Assembly (NCBI GenBank): GCA_036768485.1
Contig: JAVLUZ010000052.1
Location: 1-64,000, forward strand
Direction: 5' to 3'
Length of the DNA stretch: 64,000 nucleotides
Origin: Mermis nigrescens
Taxonomy: Eukaryota; Nematoda; Enoplea; Mermithida; Mermithidae
The position numbers were made by a program, and so were the translations under genes. Within the stretch, counting starts at the first letter, position 1, and each line of letters opens with the position of its first letter. A model generated the notes under the pieces. The model was given only the letters and a program-made list of their open reading frames with translations, had not been told where the DNA came from and ran no database searches. Positions 1 through 12,865 of this stretch are shown here, in pieces.

Positions 1-724
1 TAGATATTTATTTTAATCTGTTGGCCGCAGAATATACTTCGATTTTTTGCGTTGCTTAGAGAAAGTCTGATTTTTAGCAGATTTTGCGACTTTAGGTAGA
101 TTTTTCCTAGTCCTCTCCTTTTACATCCTTAATAATCCACAATTCCAAGTATATTCATCTTTTTTGTTCCATCGGAGCATTTTTCTTTGCTAGTACCCTA
201 CTTTTAATTAGCAAGATTTGGTACATCAGTCAGTAAACACATACAGTAACATGCCACAATAATGACAGCAGTCCAAGAACACGGAAAACAATATTGTTCT
301 TAACATCAGTATTATCCTTTTCAAACAAGACAACCTTGCATTATTTTAACAGATCAAAGTTTTTCAGCATTAACTTTATGCAAATATCAAGTGTAAGGAA
401 CACTAACGCTCAGATTTGGAAGTAAAATTAATTCGTAGTATAAACTACATTTTAAAAACAAATGATTAGTGCAAACTTTACACAACTACTAGGTGTAGAG
501 AAAACTAACAGTCAGATTCCCAATTCTGATTTTACGTAGAACATTTTGAAAAAAAATTAAGCTTCCGCAAGGCTCTAGAACAAGAGTTGATATGCAGTGT
601 AAACTTTACACAACCACAGAGTTTAAAGAAAATTTCAGTCGGATTCGTAATTCTGATATTACAATCAACATCTGAAAAAATTAAGTCTCCACAATGGCCT
701 AAGGACAAATAACTATCAGATGTG

Positions 725-2665
725 TAAACGTAGACTCAAGCTACGTTCACTTCGCTTACTTAACCCGAATCTCAAGCTTATGCGCTCACACGGGGTTCTC
801 GCCCTTTTTAGGGGGTCGATCACCAGCTAGCGACTCGGGGGTAAACGGCCCGGCCTGTTCAAGGTAGCCCGGCCCTCTACGCACGCACCTAGTGAAACTT
901 ACTTACTTAAACCCTTTGAGATTAAGTACCTAATTAAAGTAAGTTACCCGGAAACCTAATTGAGGGCTCAAAAAGATTATTATTTAACTTGTTTTGGACC
1001 GAATTCCGGTGCTTGAAAATATTGAGGGTTCCTAAGTATAGTGTAGCACAAGGACAGAATTCAACAGCACGGAAATTCAACCGAGCCCAGCATCGTTAAT
1101 TGAATAATTAATTTTTACAATATTTTTTGGACAGAAAAATTATGAAGCAATTAAAAAGCGACAGTATGGAGGATACATGCTGCCAACCGTCGTGTTATGC
1201 TAATCGGGTAAAATCGAACAATGTAATTAAACAAGGGCACAAAGCTCTGCCAAAGGCATACAACTGATGCCAAAAACACGAATGATTAAAAACAAAGCGT
1301 ACGGCGAAAAGAAACGTGCACAGTACGCTGGAAAACTAAAGCCTCATTCATACTTCACGCAGGATCGCGTCGCAGGATTATATGGCGTGACTTTTTCTAA
1401 AAATAGCGCAACTTGCGAAAATCGTGCGAATTGACGTATCGCTTGATCCATTCATACTTCCTGCGAAAAATCGCGCGATAATTCGCAAAATCAATGCATC
1501 GCGTGTTCCATTCATACTTGCTGCGAATTTTCGCAAATTAGGTTTTCCTGCGACGCAACGTGCGATTTTTTCTGCGAATCTTGCGAAATATCGCACGATT
1601 ATTTCGCGCATTTTTTCTTTGTCCTTTTCTCGACTGACCTCATTACAAATTCAACGCTTTCGACGTTTGCGTCATTTGCATAATGGCCGACTAGGGCCGT
1701 AAATCGTCAAAATTGACATTTCAATTGGAACTGCGTGCATAAAAAAATGCGAATTCGCGTCAAGCCCCAATTTTGCGAATTCGCGTCCCTCGTCAATTTG
1801 TTGCTAAAAATAGTAACTTTTGACACTTTTCGCGCAAAAACACGCGATGAAGTATGAATTGGAGCGCGAATTATCGCACGATGAAATTTATGGATTGCGC
1901 GATTTATTCTGCGTTGCAATTTTCGCAGAAGTATGAATTGAAAAATCGTGTCGCAGAAAATCCTGCGATTCGCGCGAACAATTATTCGCGCGAAAGTATG
2001 AATTGAATTCGCGTGCAAATCTGATCCTGCGAGCCGCGATTTCCGCAATTTCGGCGCGATGCGTGGAGTATGAATGAGGCTTAACAGACGAGTTCTGCAG
2101 CCAAGCAGATAAAAAGGCACGTACGGAGTCTGCTCACGTACGGCGACGAAAAGAAAAACAGACACGCTTAGCGCGGAAGCTGGCGGAGAGGCTCTCAAGC
2201 TCAAAAACTAATTGTTAAATGAAAAATCTTAAAGTGCCGTCAAAACTGCGCTTGCACGCAATTCTAACTGACGCGGAAAAAGAGGCGTAACAACACGAAC
2301 AAAGAGATATGAAATGGATCTACGAATACGACAATAGGCATATGGGCAAAAGCTTCGGTAAAGGTATATACAAACGAGACAGGCACAAATATGAGACACA
2401 CACATACGAACTTTTAAGACACGTAAGATATGATAACACACATACTAATTCGTACTCAAGTCGCATTAAGCCCGAGTGCCCATTTTCCTATCCCGGATTT
2501 TGATTGAAAATATGTGTGGGAAAGGAATGAAAAATATGATAATTTTTAGGGGAAGGTGGTCCCGAGCGACTCGATTAAGCGTTGCGCTTAACGGTCGTGT
2601 ACGTGCGTATGGACGGAAATTCGTTTTGATCCAACGCGGCGAAACGGCGTGTAGAGGGATCTCTA
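725..2665. mobile_element. Segment inserted into copy 1, flanked by CAGATGTG
   Basis: This 1.94-kb segment interrupts copy 1. The 8-mer CAGATGTG occurs on both sides (717-724 and 2666-2673), and copy 3 lacks the segment at the corresponding place (about 9331-9345). The ends (TAAACGTAGACTC and, reverse complemented, TAGAGATCCCTC) are not clear inverted repeats. The same segment is in copy 6 (61340-62806, inverted). It contains a nested MITE at 1340-2081. No coding capacity is recognised. The superfamily is uncertain; an 8-bp duplication would fit hAT-like elements. Confidence 0.55.
1340..2081. mobile_element. TAA-flanked MITE with long terminal inverted repeats
   Basis: The ends are AGCCTCATTCATACTTCACG and its imperfect reverse complement, with the 3-bp target TAA on each side (1337-1339, 2082-2084). 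The inverted relative in copy 6 has the empty site with a single TAA (TTA at 62185-62187), which proves the insertion and the duplication. A 3-bp TAA target is typical of PIF/Harbinger-derived MITEs. The interior is unusually rich in TTCGCGAA-like palindromes. Apparent open frames inside are by-products of this sequence. Confidence 0.85.
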
Positions 2666-4142
2666 CAGATGTGAACCACTTTACACCACTGTTAAGTGCA
2701 AACAAACTGGCGTATCACATTTGGTTTCTGGTTCATTTTTAGACTTGATATTATGTCCAGACTCATAACCCAGAACTTGGCAGAAAAAAACAAAACAGAA
2801 ACACGTTTAACTCCCCCATTTTTGGACTTTACACCTCCCGAAAAAGCTAAATATTTATGTAAACAAACGCAATTCGCTGTGATGCGTACCCCTTAGAAAG
2901 TACTTTATTTTTGTCCTATTTGACCTCTCCCGAATTCTGAACAGAGAAAGTGGCGAACAAAAATATGGACAAACACGTATTTTTCACTGTCCACCACATT
3001 GTAAACTTTAAAAATCTGAACCGAACGCTACATTGAGTGTAAATAAATTCGGTTTGGGCCAGTTTGTAGCCCTTTGATTGTAGTACGTTTGTATGTGCCA
3101 AACTTATGTTCCGCAAAATATTTGATATGATTTACCAATTAAATACTAAAAAACCTGTTTTTTTCGCCCATTTTACACCTCAGATTTCGGACTTTACACC
3201 CCCATAAACAACTCAATATTACGTTTTTTCGAACGCGGTTTGCTTCGACGTGTAGCCCTTAAAAGTTACTTTATTTTTAGTTATATAATTTATCCCAACT
3301 CGTAACCGAAAAAAATGGCAGAGAAATCTTGGACAAAATCTGTTTTTTTACTCATCCACTAGAGTGTAAAGTTTAAACCCCTGGTACTGTGTATTGATTG
3401 AAGAAAAGTTTAAAGGTCAGATTCGTTATTCTGACCTCACGGAGAACATTTTAAAAAAATTCATCATCCACGACGCTCTGGGCGAAAAACATTTTTGCAG
3501 TGTAAAGTTTACACCTGCACTAATAACGCAATATTGATTGTAAAGAAACAACAATAAATTTTGACGTGTAGCGCTTAAGACGAGGCATTTAAAGGTAGTT
3601 ACCACGTTCTGTCTACTAAGTGGAGAATATGGCAAGGAAAAAATATTTTTTTGTCCCAGACTCTTTACAATAAACCGCCTCTAAATTCGAAAATATTACT
3701 TTTTGAAAAAAATAGAAAAAGTCTCCCCCAGATTTTATAACCGTCTACCTTTTGAAACCAATCAGACTGCATAGAATGTAAAACTGAGTTTGATATGCTT
3801 GGGCACATGAAAACAGTAAAAAACCGTCTAATTTACACTCCTGTGCAACAACCAAGGAGTGTAAAGAAATTGTAAGACCAGATTCATAACCTACTAATTA
3901 GGGAAAACATTATAAAAAAAATTGGCTCTTCGCAAATCATTTGAATTTTTGGTGTAAACTTTACACACTCACGACTCGCTCGGTATTGAGCGTAAACAAA
4001 AAAAGGAGGTCCTAAGTTTTTTTTATTATCTAACTTTAAAAAAAACCGCACCTCTCAGATGTGTGCCGTTATAGCTGTGAGGGGGGCATATGTTGGGGGT
4101 ACTCAAGTATATTATAGGTACGCGCTAACGCGCTACCTATGA

Positions 4143-4343
4143 TACATATAGTCTATTTCAAAATTCTTAAGGCTTTTTTGCAACAAGGTGATTCGAAAGC
4201 TGTACAAATTCAGCCAATCGGCGTAAGGCCTGTCATCCGGTTTGCTATCGTCTATTGCACGTTATTTGGTTCTTGTGCTTCGGCACTCTACAGTTTGGCT
4301 CTTATAGTTTGTTTCACACAAGTTCAGTCATCTATAATATTAA
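4143..4343. other. Spacer between element copies 1 and 2
   Basis: About 200 bp of single-copy-looking sequence separates two same-orientation copies of the hairpin-ended element. A short open frame crosses it, but nothing in it is recognised. Confidence 0.4.
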
Positions 4344-5126
4344 CTAGCAAAGAAAAATGCTCCGATGGAACAAAAAAGATGAATATACTTGGAATTGTGG
4401 ATTATTAAGGATGTAAAAGGAGGGGGGACTAGGAGAATCTACCTAAAGTCGCAGAAATCTGCTAAAAATCACACTTTCTCTAAGCAACGCAAAAAATCGA
4501 AGTATATTCTGCGGCCTCTAAAAAAGTCTTTTTTAAATAATTTTCAAAATTTCAGATAATAAACGAAATCTATAATGTTTCCTTTTTTTAAATTGCTGGC
4601 AAGTAGCAACACTGACTAGCTTCGTATCCTGCTTGAAAGAAAACTTAGTGGTATTGTATTTAAAGTTGTTTTATTTTGGTATGAGCATTATAGCAAGCAA
4701 AGCAGGGGCCGATTGATTAGTGTACAAATTCGTTACGGGAGTGTACCTACATTTAGTCTGTTTCAAGTCAACTCACGCGTTTCCTACTGTTTTGAACCAA
4801 CATTTCTTGCAATTGTTTTGGATGCATCGATGTTTGCTATTTCATTCAATTGGCTTAGAAAGACTTGTTACTCGATATCATTTCCCATAGCTGCTGCAAA
4901 GCTAACGTGCTGCTTTTTCAATCATTATTATGGTTAAATATTTATTCTAATGTGTTGACCGCAGAATATACTTTGATTTTTTGCGTTGCTTAGAGAAAGT
5001 GTGATTTTTAGCAGATTTCGCGACTTTAGGTAGATTCTCCTAGTCGCCTCCTTTTACATCCTTAATAATCCACAATTCCAAGTATGTTCATCTTTTTTGT
5101 TCCATCGGAGCATTTTTCTTTGCTAG
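4344..5126. repeat. Fold-back block of copy 2
   Basis: The block begins CTAGCAAAGAAAAATGCTCC and ends with its reverse complement. Arms of about 170 bp enclose a loop of about 430 bp. Equivalent blocks lie at 8048-8794, 22034-22797, 63349-64000 (cut by the window end) and 1-193 (cut by the window start). Confidence 0.85.
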
Positions 5127-5459
5127 TACCCTACTTTTAATTAGCATGATTTCAGTACCTCAGTCAGCAAACACATACAGTAACATACCACAATGACAGC
5201 AGTCCAAGAACGCGGAAAACAATATTGTTGTTAACATAAAATTAATTGCCTCTAAATTTAAAAAAAATATTGTCTTAAAAAAAGACTCCCTCGATTTTAT
5301 AACCGTCTACCTTTTGAAATCAATCAGACTGCATAGAATTTAAAACTGAGTTAGATATGCTCTTGATTGTCGGAAGTATAAAGTTTACTATTTTTTATTA
5401 GCTATAGTAAATATATGTTACATTCTAAAGAGTCCTGTAAGTTATAGAGGTCGTTCCAC

Positions 5460-6170
5460 ATTTAAATTAACTTGGAAACGACATATAACGTACCTACGGG
5501 ACTTGCATAAATACACTGGCTACACTTAGCGCTGGTCAGGTTGCTGAGGGCGAAACGCCGGACTCAACCACACGACCCTCAATAACTACGGTCTCAAACC
5601 CCTCGGACCTAAATTCGTCCGTACCTACGGAGCTATTGGCAGCTATGCCTAAAAAACCTAACGCAGTAGTAATTAAGTAACCCCGGAATTTCGCCCTAGG
5701 TCAGTTGACCTATTTTGGACCAAAATAATAATTAACGCAAAAAGCTTTGTTAACTTGCTTTCGCCAGAGAATACCTATGGCGAAAAACTATTTCTTTTCT
5801 GATTCCTACGAGCACAATGAACAATGAAAACAACAAAAAAGAGCTCTTAACCAGCCAGTCATCTTACATAAAAATTATGAAATAATTTTTATGACTTTCA
5901 AATGAAATTTGGGTGTTTGAATTTGCGATAAAGAAAATAATCAAAAGACAGTCACTTGGATTATTTAAGCCGAGTAATAAAATAAGGGCCGTCCACCAAT
6001 TCCGAACTAAACGCGATTGATCACTATGAAAAAGTTTTGAAAAATGAGCTTGCTAAGCGAGAGTTGTAAACCAAGAGAAACTTAAAGTTTAAACCTACCA
6101 TTAAATTATGAAGAGAATTGTAAAAGATTTTAAACTTTAAGAAAATTGAAAAGGTGGGATGTTGGTAAAT
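5460..6170. repeat. Structured repeat shared with 41206-41950
   Basis: Shared landmarks in the same order include TAGCGCTGGTC, ATTAAGTAACC, GAATACCTATGGCG, GAGCTCT and an AAAATTATG/AATAATTTT stretch. The downstream part (5930-6170) also occurs inverted in copy 5 at about 21400-21640. It looks like a fragment of an older repeat carried inside the hairpin-ended element. No coding potential is recognised. Confidence 0.5.
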
Positions 6171-8046
6171 TAAAAAACAAAGTTTTTCGGCAAAAATTCC
6201 AAAATTTCACGCAAATATCAAGTGTAAGGAACACTAACGCTCAGATTTGGTAGTAAAATAAATTTGTAGTATAAACTACATATTAACAACAAATGAATTG
6301 TGCAACCTTCACAAAACTACAAAGTGTAGAGAATACTAGCAGTCAGATTCCCAATTCTGATTTTACGTAGAAAAAAACTAGAATTTTACTTTATTTTTAT
6401 CCTATTCGACCTAGCCCGACTTCTGAACAGAGAAAGTGGCGAACAAAAAATGCTTCATACACTGTACACCACATTGAAAACTTTAAAAATCTGAACCTAA
6501 CGCCCATTGAATGTAATTTGGTTCGGGCCAGTTTGTTGCCCTTTGATTGTAGTAGGTTTGTATGTGCCAAACTTATGTTCCGCAAAATATTTGATATGAT
6601 TTATCAATCAAAATACGAAAATACCTGTTTTTTCGCCCACTTCACACCTCAGATTTCGAACTTTACACCCCATAAACAACTCAATATAACGTTGTTTTGA
6701 ACGCGGCTCGCTTCGACGTATAGCCATTAGAAGTTACTTTATTTCTATTTTATTTAATTAACCCCAACTTTTGGTAGAGAAATCATGGACAAAATCTGTT
6801 TTTTTACTCATCCACTAGAGAGTAAAGTTTAAAACCCTGGTACTTACTGCGTATTGCTTGTAGAAAAGTTTGCTGGTAAGCACAAGATAGCCCATGATCC
6901 GAAGTACATTTCTGTCAGAAAAAATTTCCTAAAACTATAACTGGAGTTGTTGGCAGACATAAACAAGTCGAAAACTCGGCCAAAATGTGTCTTTTCGCCC
7001 CCAGATTTTAGCACTCTTCACACTCCCATTCGAGAACTGAGGCGAAATTCAAAAAAACAAAAAAGTGTTATCTGCAGAACCTAAATAGATATATGAGTCA
7101 AATGAAGTACATGGTTTTGCCAAAAGTTTTGAATAACATGGAAAAAGTCAGCATTCAGAATATTCGAACCCATTATTCTTTGTTTAATACCGCATCCGAG
7201 AACGGAGTTGTCAACCACTGCGCCAACTCGACATATCAGCAGATTTCAGCTTGATTATCCTATTTTGAAAGATATTCATCATTCTACTGAAGTTTAAGAA
7301 TAGTGCATTTATGATGATAAAAATAATTATTTATTAAAGACGAGTCAAAAACCTCTGAAATACGAAAAATCTGATCAAAAATATGCAATACGGAGTTATC
7401 TATTGGCATTAGAAAATAGATGTAGGTATAATTCAAAGTTCACCTCTTTATACCTCAACAAACACTGGCTGTAGAAAAGTTTAAAGGTCAGATTCGTTAT
7501 TCTGACCTTACGGCGAACATTTTAAAAAAATTCATCATCCACGACGCTCTGGGCGCAAAAATGCTTCTCGGTGTAAACTTTACACTTGTGCTAACACCGC
7601 AATGTTGGTTGTATAAAACAAAATAAACTTGGATCTGTAACGCTCAGGGCACCTTTTGAGCATAATTAGCATGTTCCGCCTACTTAGCGGAGTAGTTGAA
7701 GAGATATCGTTTTTCGTCTCGAACCCTTTACACTAAAACGATCACAGATCAAGAAATATTGCGTTATAACGAAGAAAAAAATCGATTTGAGATTTTGCAA
7801 CCCTCTACATTATAGAACCGAGTGGGGTGCACAGAAACCAAAATTGAGTTAGACAAGCTGAAGGACACGCAAAGAGTAAAAAACACGTATACTTTACACT
7901 TTTGTGCAACAACCATTGAGTGTAAAGTAATTTTAAGGTCAGATTCGTAATCTGCAGCAGGAGGGCAACATTCTTAAAAAAAGGGGTGCGCAGGTGTTAG
8001 GGGTACCCAAATATATTATAGGTACGCGCTGACGCGCTACCTAAGA

Positions 8047-11000
8047 ACTAGCAAAGAAAAATGCTCCGATGGAACAAAAAGATGAATATACTTGGAATTG
8101 TGGATTATTAAGGATGTAAAAGGAGGGGACTAGGAAAAATCTACTTAAAGTCGCAAAATCTGCTAAAAATCATACTTTCTCTAAGAAACGCAAAAAATCG
8201 AAGTATATTCTGCGGCCAACAGATTAAAATAAATATTTAACCATAAAATGATTGAAAAAGCAGCACATTAGCTACGCAGTAGCTATGGGAAATGATGTTG
8301 AGTAAACTAACAGTCTGTCTAAGCCAATTGAATGAATGGTTTAAAACGCGTAAGTTGACTTGAAGCAGACTAAATGTAGATAAACTAGCATGCCCTTAAT
8401 GATTGTATGCACTAATCAATCGGCCCCTGCTTTGCTTGCTTTAATGCTCAAAACAAAATAAAACAATTTTAAATACAATACCACTTAGTTTTCTATCAAT
8501 CAGGATACGAAGCTAGTCAGCGTTGCTACTTGCCAGCAATTTTAAAAAATTAACATTACAGATTTCGTTTATACACTCTTATCTGAAACTTTGAACATCA
8601 TTTAAAAAAGACACTTTTTTAGAGGCCGCAGAATATACTTCGATTTTTTGCGTTGCTTAGAGAAAGTGTGATTTTTAGCAGATTTTGCGACTTTAAGTAG
8701 ATTTTTCCTAGTCCCCCTCCTTTTACATCCTTAATAATCCAAATTCCAAGTATATTCATCTTTTTTGTTCCATCGGAGCATTTTTCTTTGCTAGTACCCT
8801 ACTTTTAATTAGCATGATTTGAGTACATCAATCTGTAAACACATACAGTAGCATACCACAATAATGACAGCAGTCCAAGAACGCGGAAAACAATATTGTT
8901 CTTAACGTCAGCATTATCCTTTTTAAACAAGACAACCTTACATTATTTAAACAGATCAAAGCTTCTCAGCATAAACTTTACGCAAATATCAAGTGTAACG
9001 AACACTAACGCTCAGATTTGGAAGTAAAATAAATTTGTAGTATAAACTACATATTAACAACAAATGAATAGTGCAAACTTCACACAACTACTAGGTGTAG
9101 AGAAGAACTAACAGCCAGATTCCCAATTCTGATTTCACGTAGAACATTTTGGAAAAAATTAAGCTTCCGCAAGGCCCTAGAACTAAAATTAATATGCAGT
9201 GTAAACTTTACACAACCACAGAGTGTAAAGAAATTTCAGTCGGATTCGTAGTTCTGATATTACTCTGATATTACGATCAACATTTATGAGAAAATTAAGT
9301 CTCCACAATGGCCCGAGGACAAGTAAATATCAGATGTAAACCACTTTACACCATTCTTGAGTGCAAACAAACTGGCGTATCACATTTAGTTTCTGGTTCA
9401 TTTTTAGCCTTGAGATTATGTCCAGACTCATAACCCAGAACTTGGCAGAAAAAAACAAGACAGAAACACGTTTAACTCCCCTATTTTTTTGACTTTACAC
9501 CTCCCGAAAAAGCTAAATACAGATGTAAACAAACGCAATTTGCTGTAACACGTACCCCTTACAAAGTACTTTATTTTTATCCTATTCGACCTCGCCCGAC
9601 TTCCGAACAGAGTATATAGTGCCAAACTTATATTCCGCAAAATATTTGATTTGATTTACCAATCAAAATTCGAAAAAACCTGTTTTTTTCGCCCTCTTTA
9701 CACCTCAGATTTCAAACTTAACACCCTATGAACAACTCAATATTACGTTTTTTTGAACGCGGCTTGCTTCGACGAGTAGCTATTAGAAGTTACTTTATTT
9801 CTATTTTATTCAATTCATCCCAACTCATAACCGAAAAAGTTGGCAGAGAAATCTTGGACAAAATCTTTTTTTACTCATCCACAAGAGTGTAAAGTTTAAA
9901 ACCCTGGTACTAACTGCGTATTGATTGTAGAAAAGTTTACTGGTAAGCACAAGATAGCCCTTGATCCATAGTACATATCTGTCAGAAAAAATTTCCTAAA
10001 ACTCATAACCGGAGTTGTTGGCAGACATAAACAAGTCGAAAACTCGGCCAAAATGTGTCTTTTCACCCCCAGATTTTCGCACTCTTTACACTCCCATTCG
10101 AGAACTGAGGCGAAATTCAAAGAACAAAAAAGTGTTATGTGCAGAACCTAAATAGGTGAATTAGTCCAATAAAGTGCATGGTTTTGCTGAAAGAATTAAA
10201 AAAATGAAAAAAGTCAGCATTCAGAAGATTCGAACCATCATTCTTTTTTCAAGACCGCATCCGAGAACGAAGTTGTCAACCACAGCGCCAACTCGACATA
10301 TCGAAAGCTTTCAGCTCGATTATACTATCTTGAAAAATATTCATCATTCAACTGAAGTTTAAGAATAGTGCGTTATGATGATAAAAATAATTATTCATTA
10401 AAGACGAGTCAGAAACCCTCTGAAATAAGAATAATCTGATCAAACAATGTGCAATACGGAGTTATCTATCGGCATTAGAAAATAGATGTAGGTATAATTC
10501 AAAGTACACCTCTTCATACCTCAACAAACACTGGCTGTAGAAAAGTTTAAAGGTCAGATTCGTTATTCTGACCTTACGGAGAACATTTAAAAAAATTCAT
10601 CATCTACGACACTCTGGGCGCAAAAATGCTTCTCGATGTAAACTTTACACTTGTGCTTATACCGCAATATTTGGTGTATAGAAACAAAATAAGCTGGGAT
10701 CTGTAACGCTAAGGTCAGGGTACCTTTTAAGCATAATTAGCATGTTCCGCCTACTTAGCGGAGTATTTAGAGAAATATCGTTTTTCGTCTCGAACCCTTT
10801 ACGCTAAAACGATCACAGATAAAGAAATATTGCATTATAAGTGAAAAAAAATTCTGTTTTGAGATTTTGCAACCCTCTACATTATAAAACTGATAGGACT
10901 GCACAGAAACCAAAATTGAGTCAGATAAGCTGAAGGACACGCAGAGAGTAAAAAACACGTATACTTTACACTTTTGTGCAAAAATAATCGAGTATGAAGA

Positions 11001-11305
11001 AATTTTAAGGTCAGATTCGTAATCTACAGCTCGGGGGCAACATTTTGAAAAAAATTGGCCCTCCGCAAATTATTTGATTTTTCGAATGTACACCTTACAC
11101 GCTCATTGCTAACTCGGTATTGAGTGTAAACAAAAAAACCGACATCGAATTTTTTAGTTATCCATCGATTAAAAAAACCGCACCTCCCAGATGTGTGCCG
11201 TTATAGCTGTGAGGGTGGACACAAATTTCGCACTCGCTGTGATAAACATATAAGAAAAAAGGATGACCAAGTATATTATAGGTAGCGCTATCGTGCTACC
11301 TATGA
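8047..11305 (-). mobile_element. Copy 3 of the hairpin-ended repeat element
   Basis: A 3.26-kb minus-orientation copy with the fold-back block at 8048-8794, a GTGTAAA-rich body and the hairpin terminus at about 11276-11305 (RC preceded by A, starting TCATAGG). It directly abuts copy 2. It lacks the segment present at 725-2665 of copy 1 and so serves as the empty-site reference. Confidence 0.75.
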
Positions 11306-11880
11306 TTTCGAGTTGTCTGTGTATGTGTACCCCTGAGAAAATCGTTTCTACTGCAATATCAAGTAATCCTTATATTTTGACTCATTGAGTATTCCGAGCC
11401 CCTGATTCCGATTATCAAGATGGCTTGATCAGGCTTGTGAAACACGGGAACGACGGATTACTTTAAAATGTTTCAGCGGCTCTATTATACGGCTTCTGTG
11501 TTTGCCGCGGGACAAATATTTTATGCCTGCCTAAACCAACGTTTAATGCGCTAGCGACTGGTGTAAACCATTTTTTCCAACAGTGTAAAATGACGAAAAA
11601 TCGTAAAAAAACGCATTTTAAGGTTGCATTTTTCTTTATATTTCGAATCGTAAGGGCTAAATTTCTTTTGAATTCTAACTATTTTTAGGTAATATCCCGA
11701 CTGACCTTAATGTAGATTTTGAAGAAAATTCAAGGATTGATTTTTGAAATACAGGAGCCCAAACATACCCTATCCATGACGTAAATTTTGAATTTTTGTC
11801 TTTCTTTTTTCTTTTGAATCACAGCTTGGATTGTACTTCCCAAATTAAGCCGCCCTTGGGGTTTATTGGACCTCTGATGA
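11306..11880. other. Unannotated intergenic stretch
   Basis: Low-coding sequence between copy 3 and a hAT-type repeat. No gene, RNA or repeat end is recognised in it. Confidence 0.3.
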
Positions 11881-11881
11881 A

Positions 11882-12317
11882 CAGGCACGTAGCTGGCCGT
11901 CCTATTTTGGGGGAAAAACACCAATTTTTAAGGGACCAAGCCCAAAAAAGCCAAAAATAGCACAAAATAACGTGTAAAAAGTCAGGTTTTTTCTGAATTT
12001 TGGGGGTCCGGACCACACCTGGGCGAGGGGAGGGGTTTAGGGGGTATGCACCCCCCCCTCCCCGAGAAACCAAAACACCCCCCCCGAAACCGAAATACCC
12101 CCAGAATTCTATTAATAAAATTTTTTTTTCGTTTTTTCGCAATTTTTTGATGCCAATAGATAGTGCTCAATGAGAAACGTCGAAAAATGGTGTTTTTCGT
12201 TATACCACTACTTTTAAGGCCATTTTTAGACCTTTGAAAAATCTTGCACCCCCCAGAATTTTCTTGCTGCTCACGTATGGTCTGGACCCCCCCATTCTTC
12301 CCAGAGATACTTGCCTG
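11882..12317. mobile_element. CAGGCACGT MITE with a second MITE nested inside
   Basis: The ends CAGGCACGTA and TACTTGCCTG match the complete short copy at 44935-45107. The interior is interrupted by another MITE at 12014-12279. The family has hAT features (CAGG start, 8-bp duplication at the other copy). Confidence 0.65.
12014..12279 (-). mobile_element. CATA..TGGGC MITE (family of seven), nested
   Basis: Begins CACACCTGGGC and ends in the complement of CATACGTGAGC. It is flanked by GTCCGGAC (12006-12013) and GTCTGGAC (12280-12287), an 8-bp target duplication with one mismatch. Other copies lie at about 43731-43957, 45720-45954, 49733-49990, 52396-52660, 55781-56026 and 61806-62080. Each carries a G-run near one end and a conserved core around CTCATCGAGCACTATCCA. 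The form is hAT-like and non-autonomous. Confidence 0.75.
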
Positions 12318-12794
12318 CTGATTCCGAATTGATTACTTGAAATGCACGATCTGGCGCCTTAAAACGCGTAGGGAACGGGTTAAAAGGTAATAACGGAAGG
12401 TTTGGAAAACCATGATTCCTCATTGAGGAAGCTCACAGCAAAGCAGGATATCAAATTATAAATTGTCTTTTGAATAGTTTAAACCAGCGTGAGGGCGATT
12501 CAAAGTAAACAAGCCAAAAGCAGCAAGCGCATGGCTTTTGAAATTGCTTAATACGATTTTAAGTATCTCGACTCGACTTCCAGCAGCTAATTTTACGTTG
12601 AACTTTTAGCATTTGTTTGCAAATTAGTCAACTTTTATCTTCTGCGCAGTTAACAATGCCCTCTATTTGTCATACGAGCATAAAAAGGAGGCAAGAAACG
12701 TTAATAAGTAAGAAAATAAAATCAGTCGCTGTAAAGTGACTAAGAAATCAGCCTAGATGAAATTGTAACATTAGTGAACATGGCAATTCACAGT
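12318..12794. other. Unannotated intergenic stretch
   Basis: AT-rich sequence with no recognised gene, RNA or repeat boundary. Confidence 0.3.
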
Positions 12795-12865
12795 CTGTTT
12801 CACATAACTTCGTGCATAAATTTTGAGAATTTTCATCGACAGTAAGCCCAGGGTTACGATAATTA
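12795..12865. repeat. Half of a GTCTGTTTCACATAA fold-back MITE
   Basis: This segment matches, inverted, one arm of the complete MITE at 42888-43057. It is cut by the insertion of element copy 4 right after it (A followed by TCATAGG at 12866). Confidence 0.6.

Larger units (their letters stand above)
1..4142 (-). mobile_element. Copy 1 of the hairpin-ended repeat element (incomplete at window edge)
   Basis: Non-coding interspersed element read on the minus strand. Its start is the hairpin at about 4113-4142 (RC begins TCATAGGTAGCGCG, preceded by A). Its far end is the fold-back block whose last part occupies 1-193. The body is full of GTGTAAA/TTTACAC motifs. It matches, in inverted orientation, the copy at 59319-64000, including a shared inserted segment (725-2665). 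No transposase or Rep/helicase reading frame is visible, so it is non-autonomous. The A-then-TC start resembles Helitron insertion, but that class assignment is inference. Confidence 0.75.
4344..8046 (-). mobile_element. Copy 2 of the hairpin-ended repeat element
   Basis: A near-complete 3.7-kb copy in minus orientation. The fold-back block is at 4344-5126. The hairpin terminus is at about 8016-8046, with its start diverged to TCTTAGG. It is followed directly by copy 3, head to tail. The interior 5460-6170 resembles 41206-41950 elsewhere in the window. No protein gene is seen. Confidence 0.75.

Noticed and set aside
1378..2204. Several open frames on both strands at 1378-2204
   Set aside because: They come from stop-poor TTCGC/GCGAA palindromic sequence inside a MITE, not from a gene.
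11819..12170. Gly/Pro-rich frames at 11819-12170 and similar ones near 38871-39165
   Set aside because: Translations of G/C runs within MITEs and low-complexity DNA.
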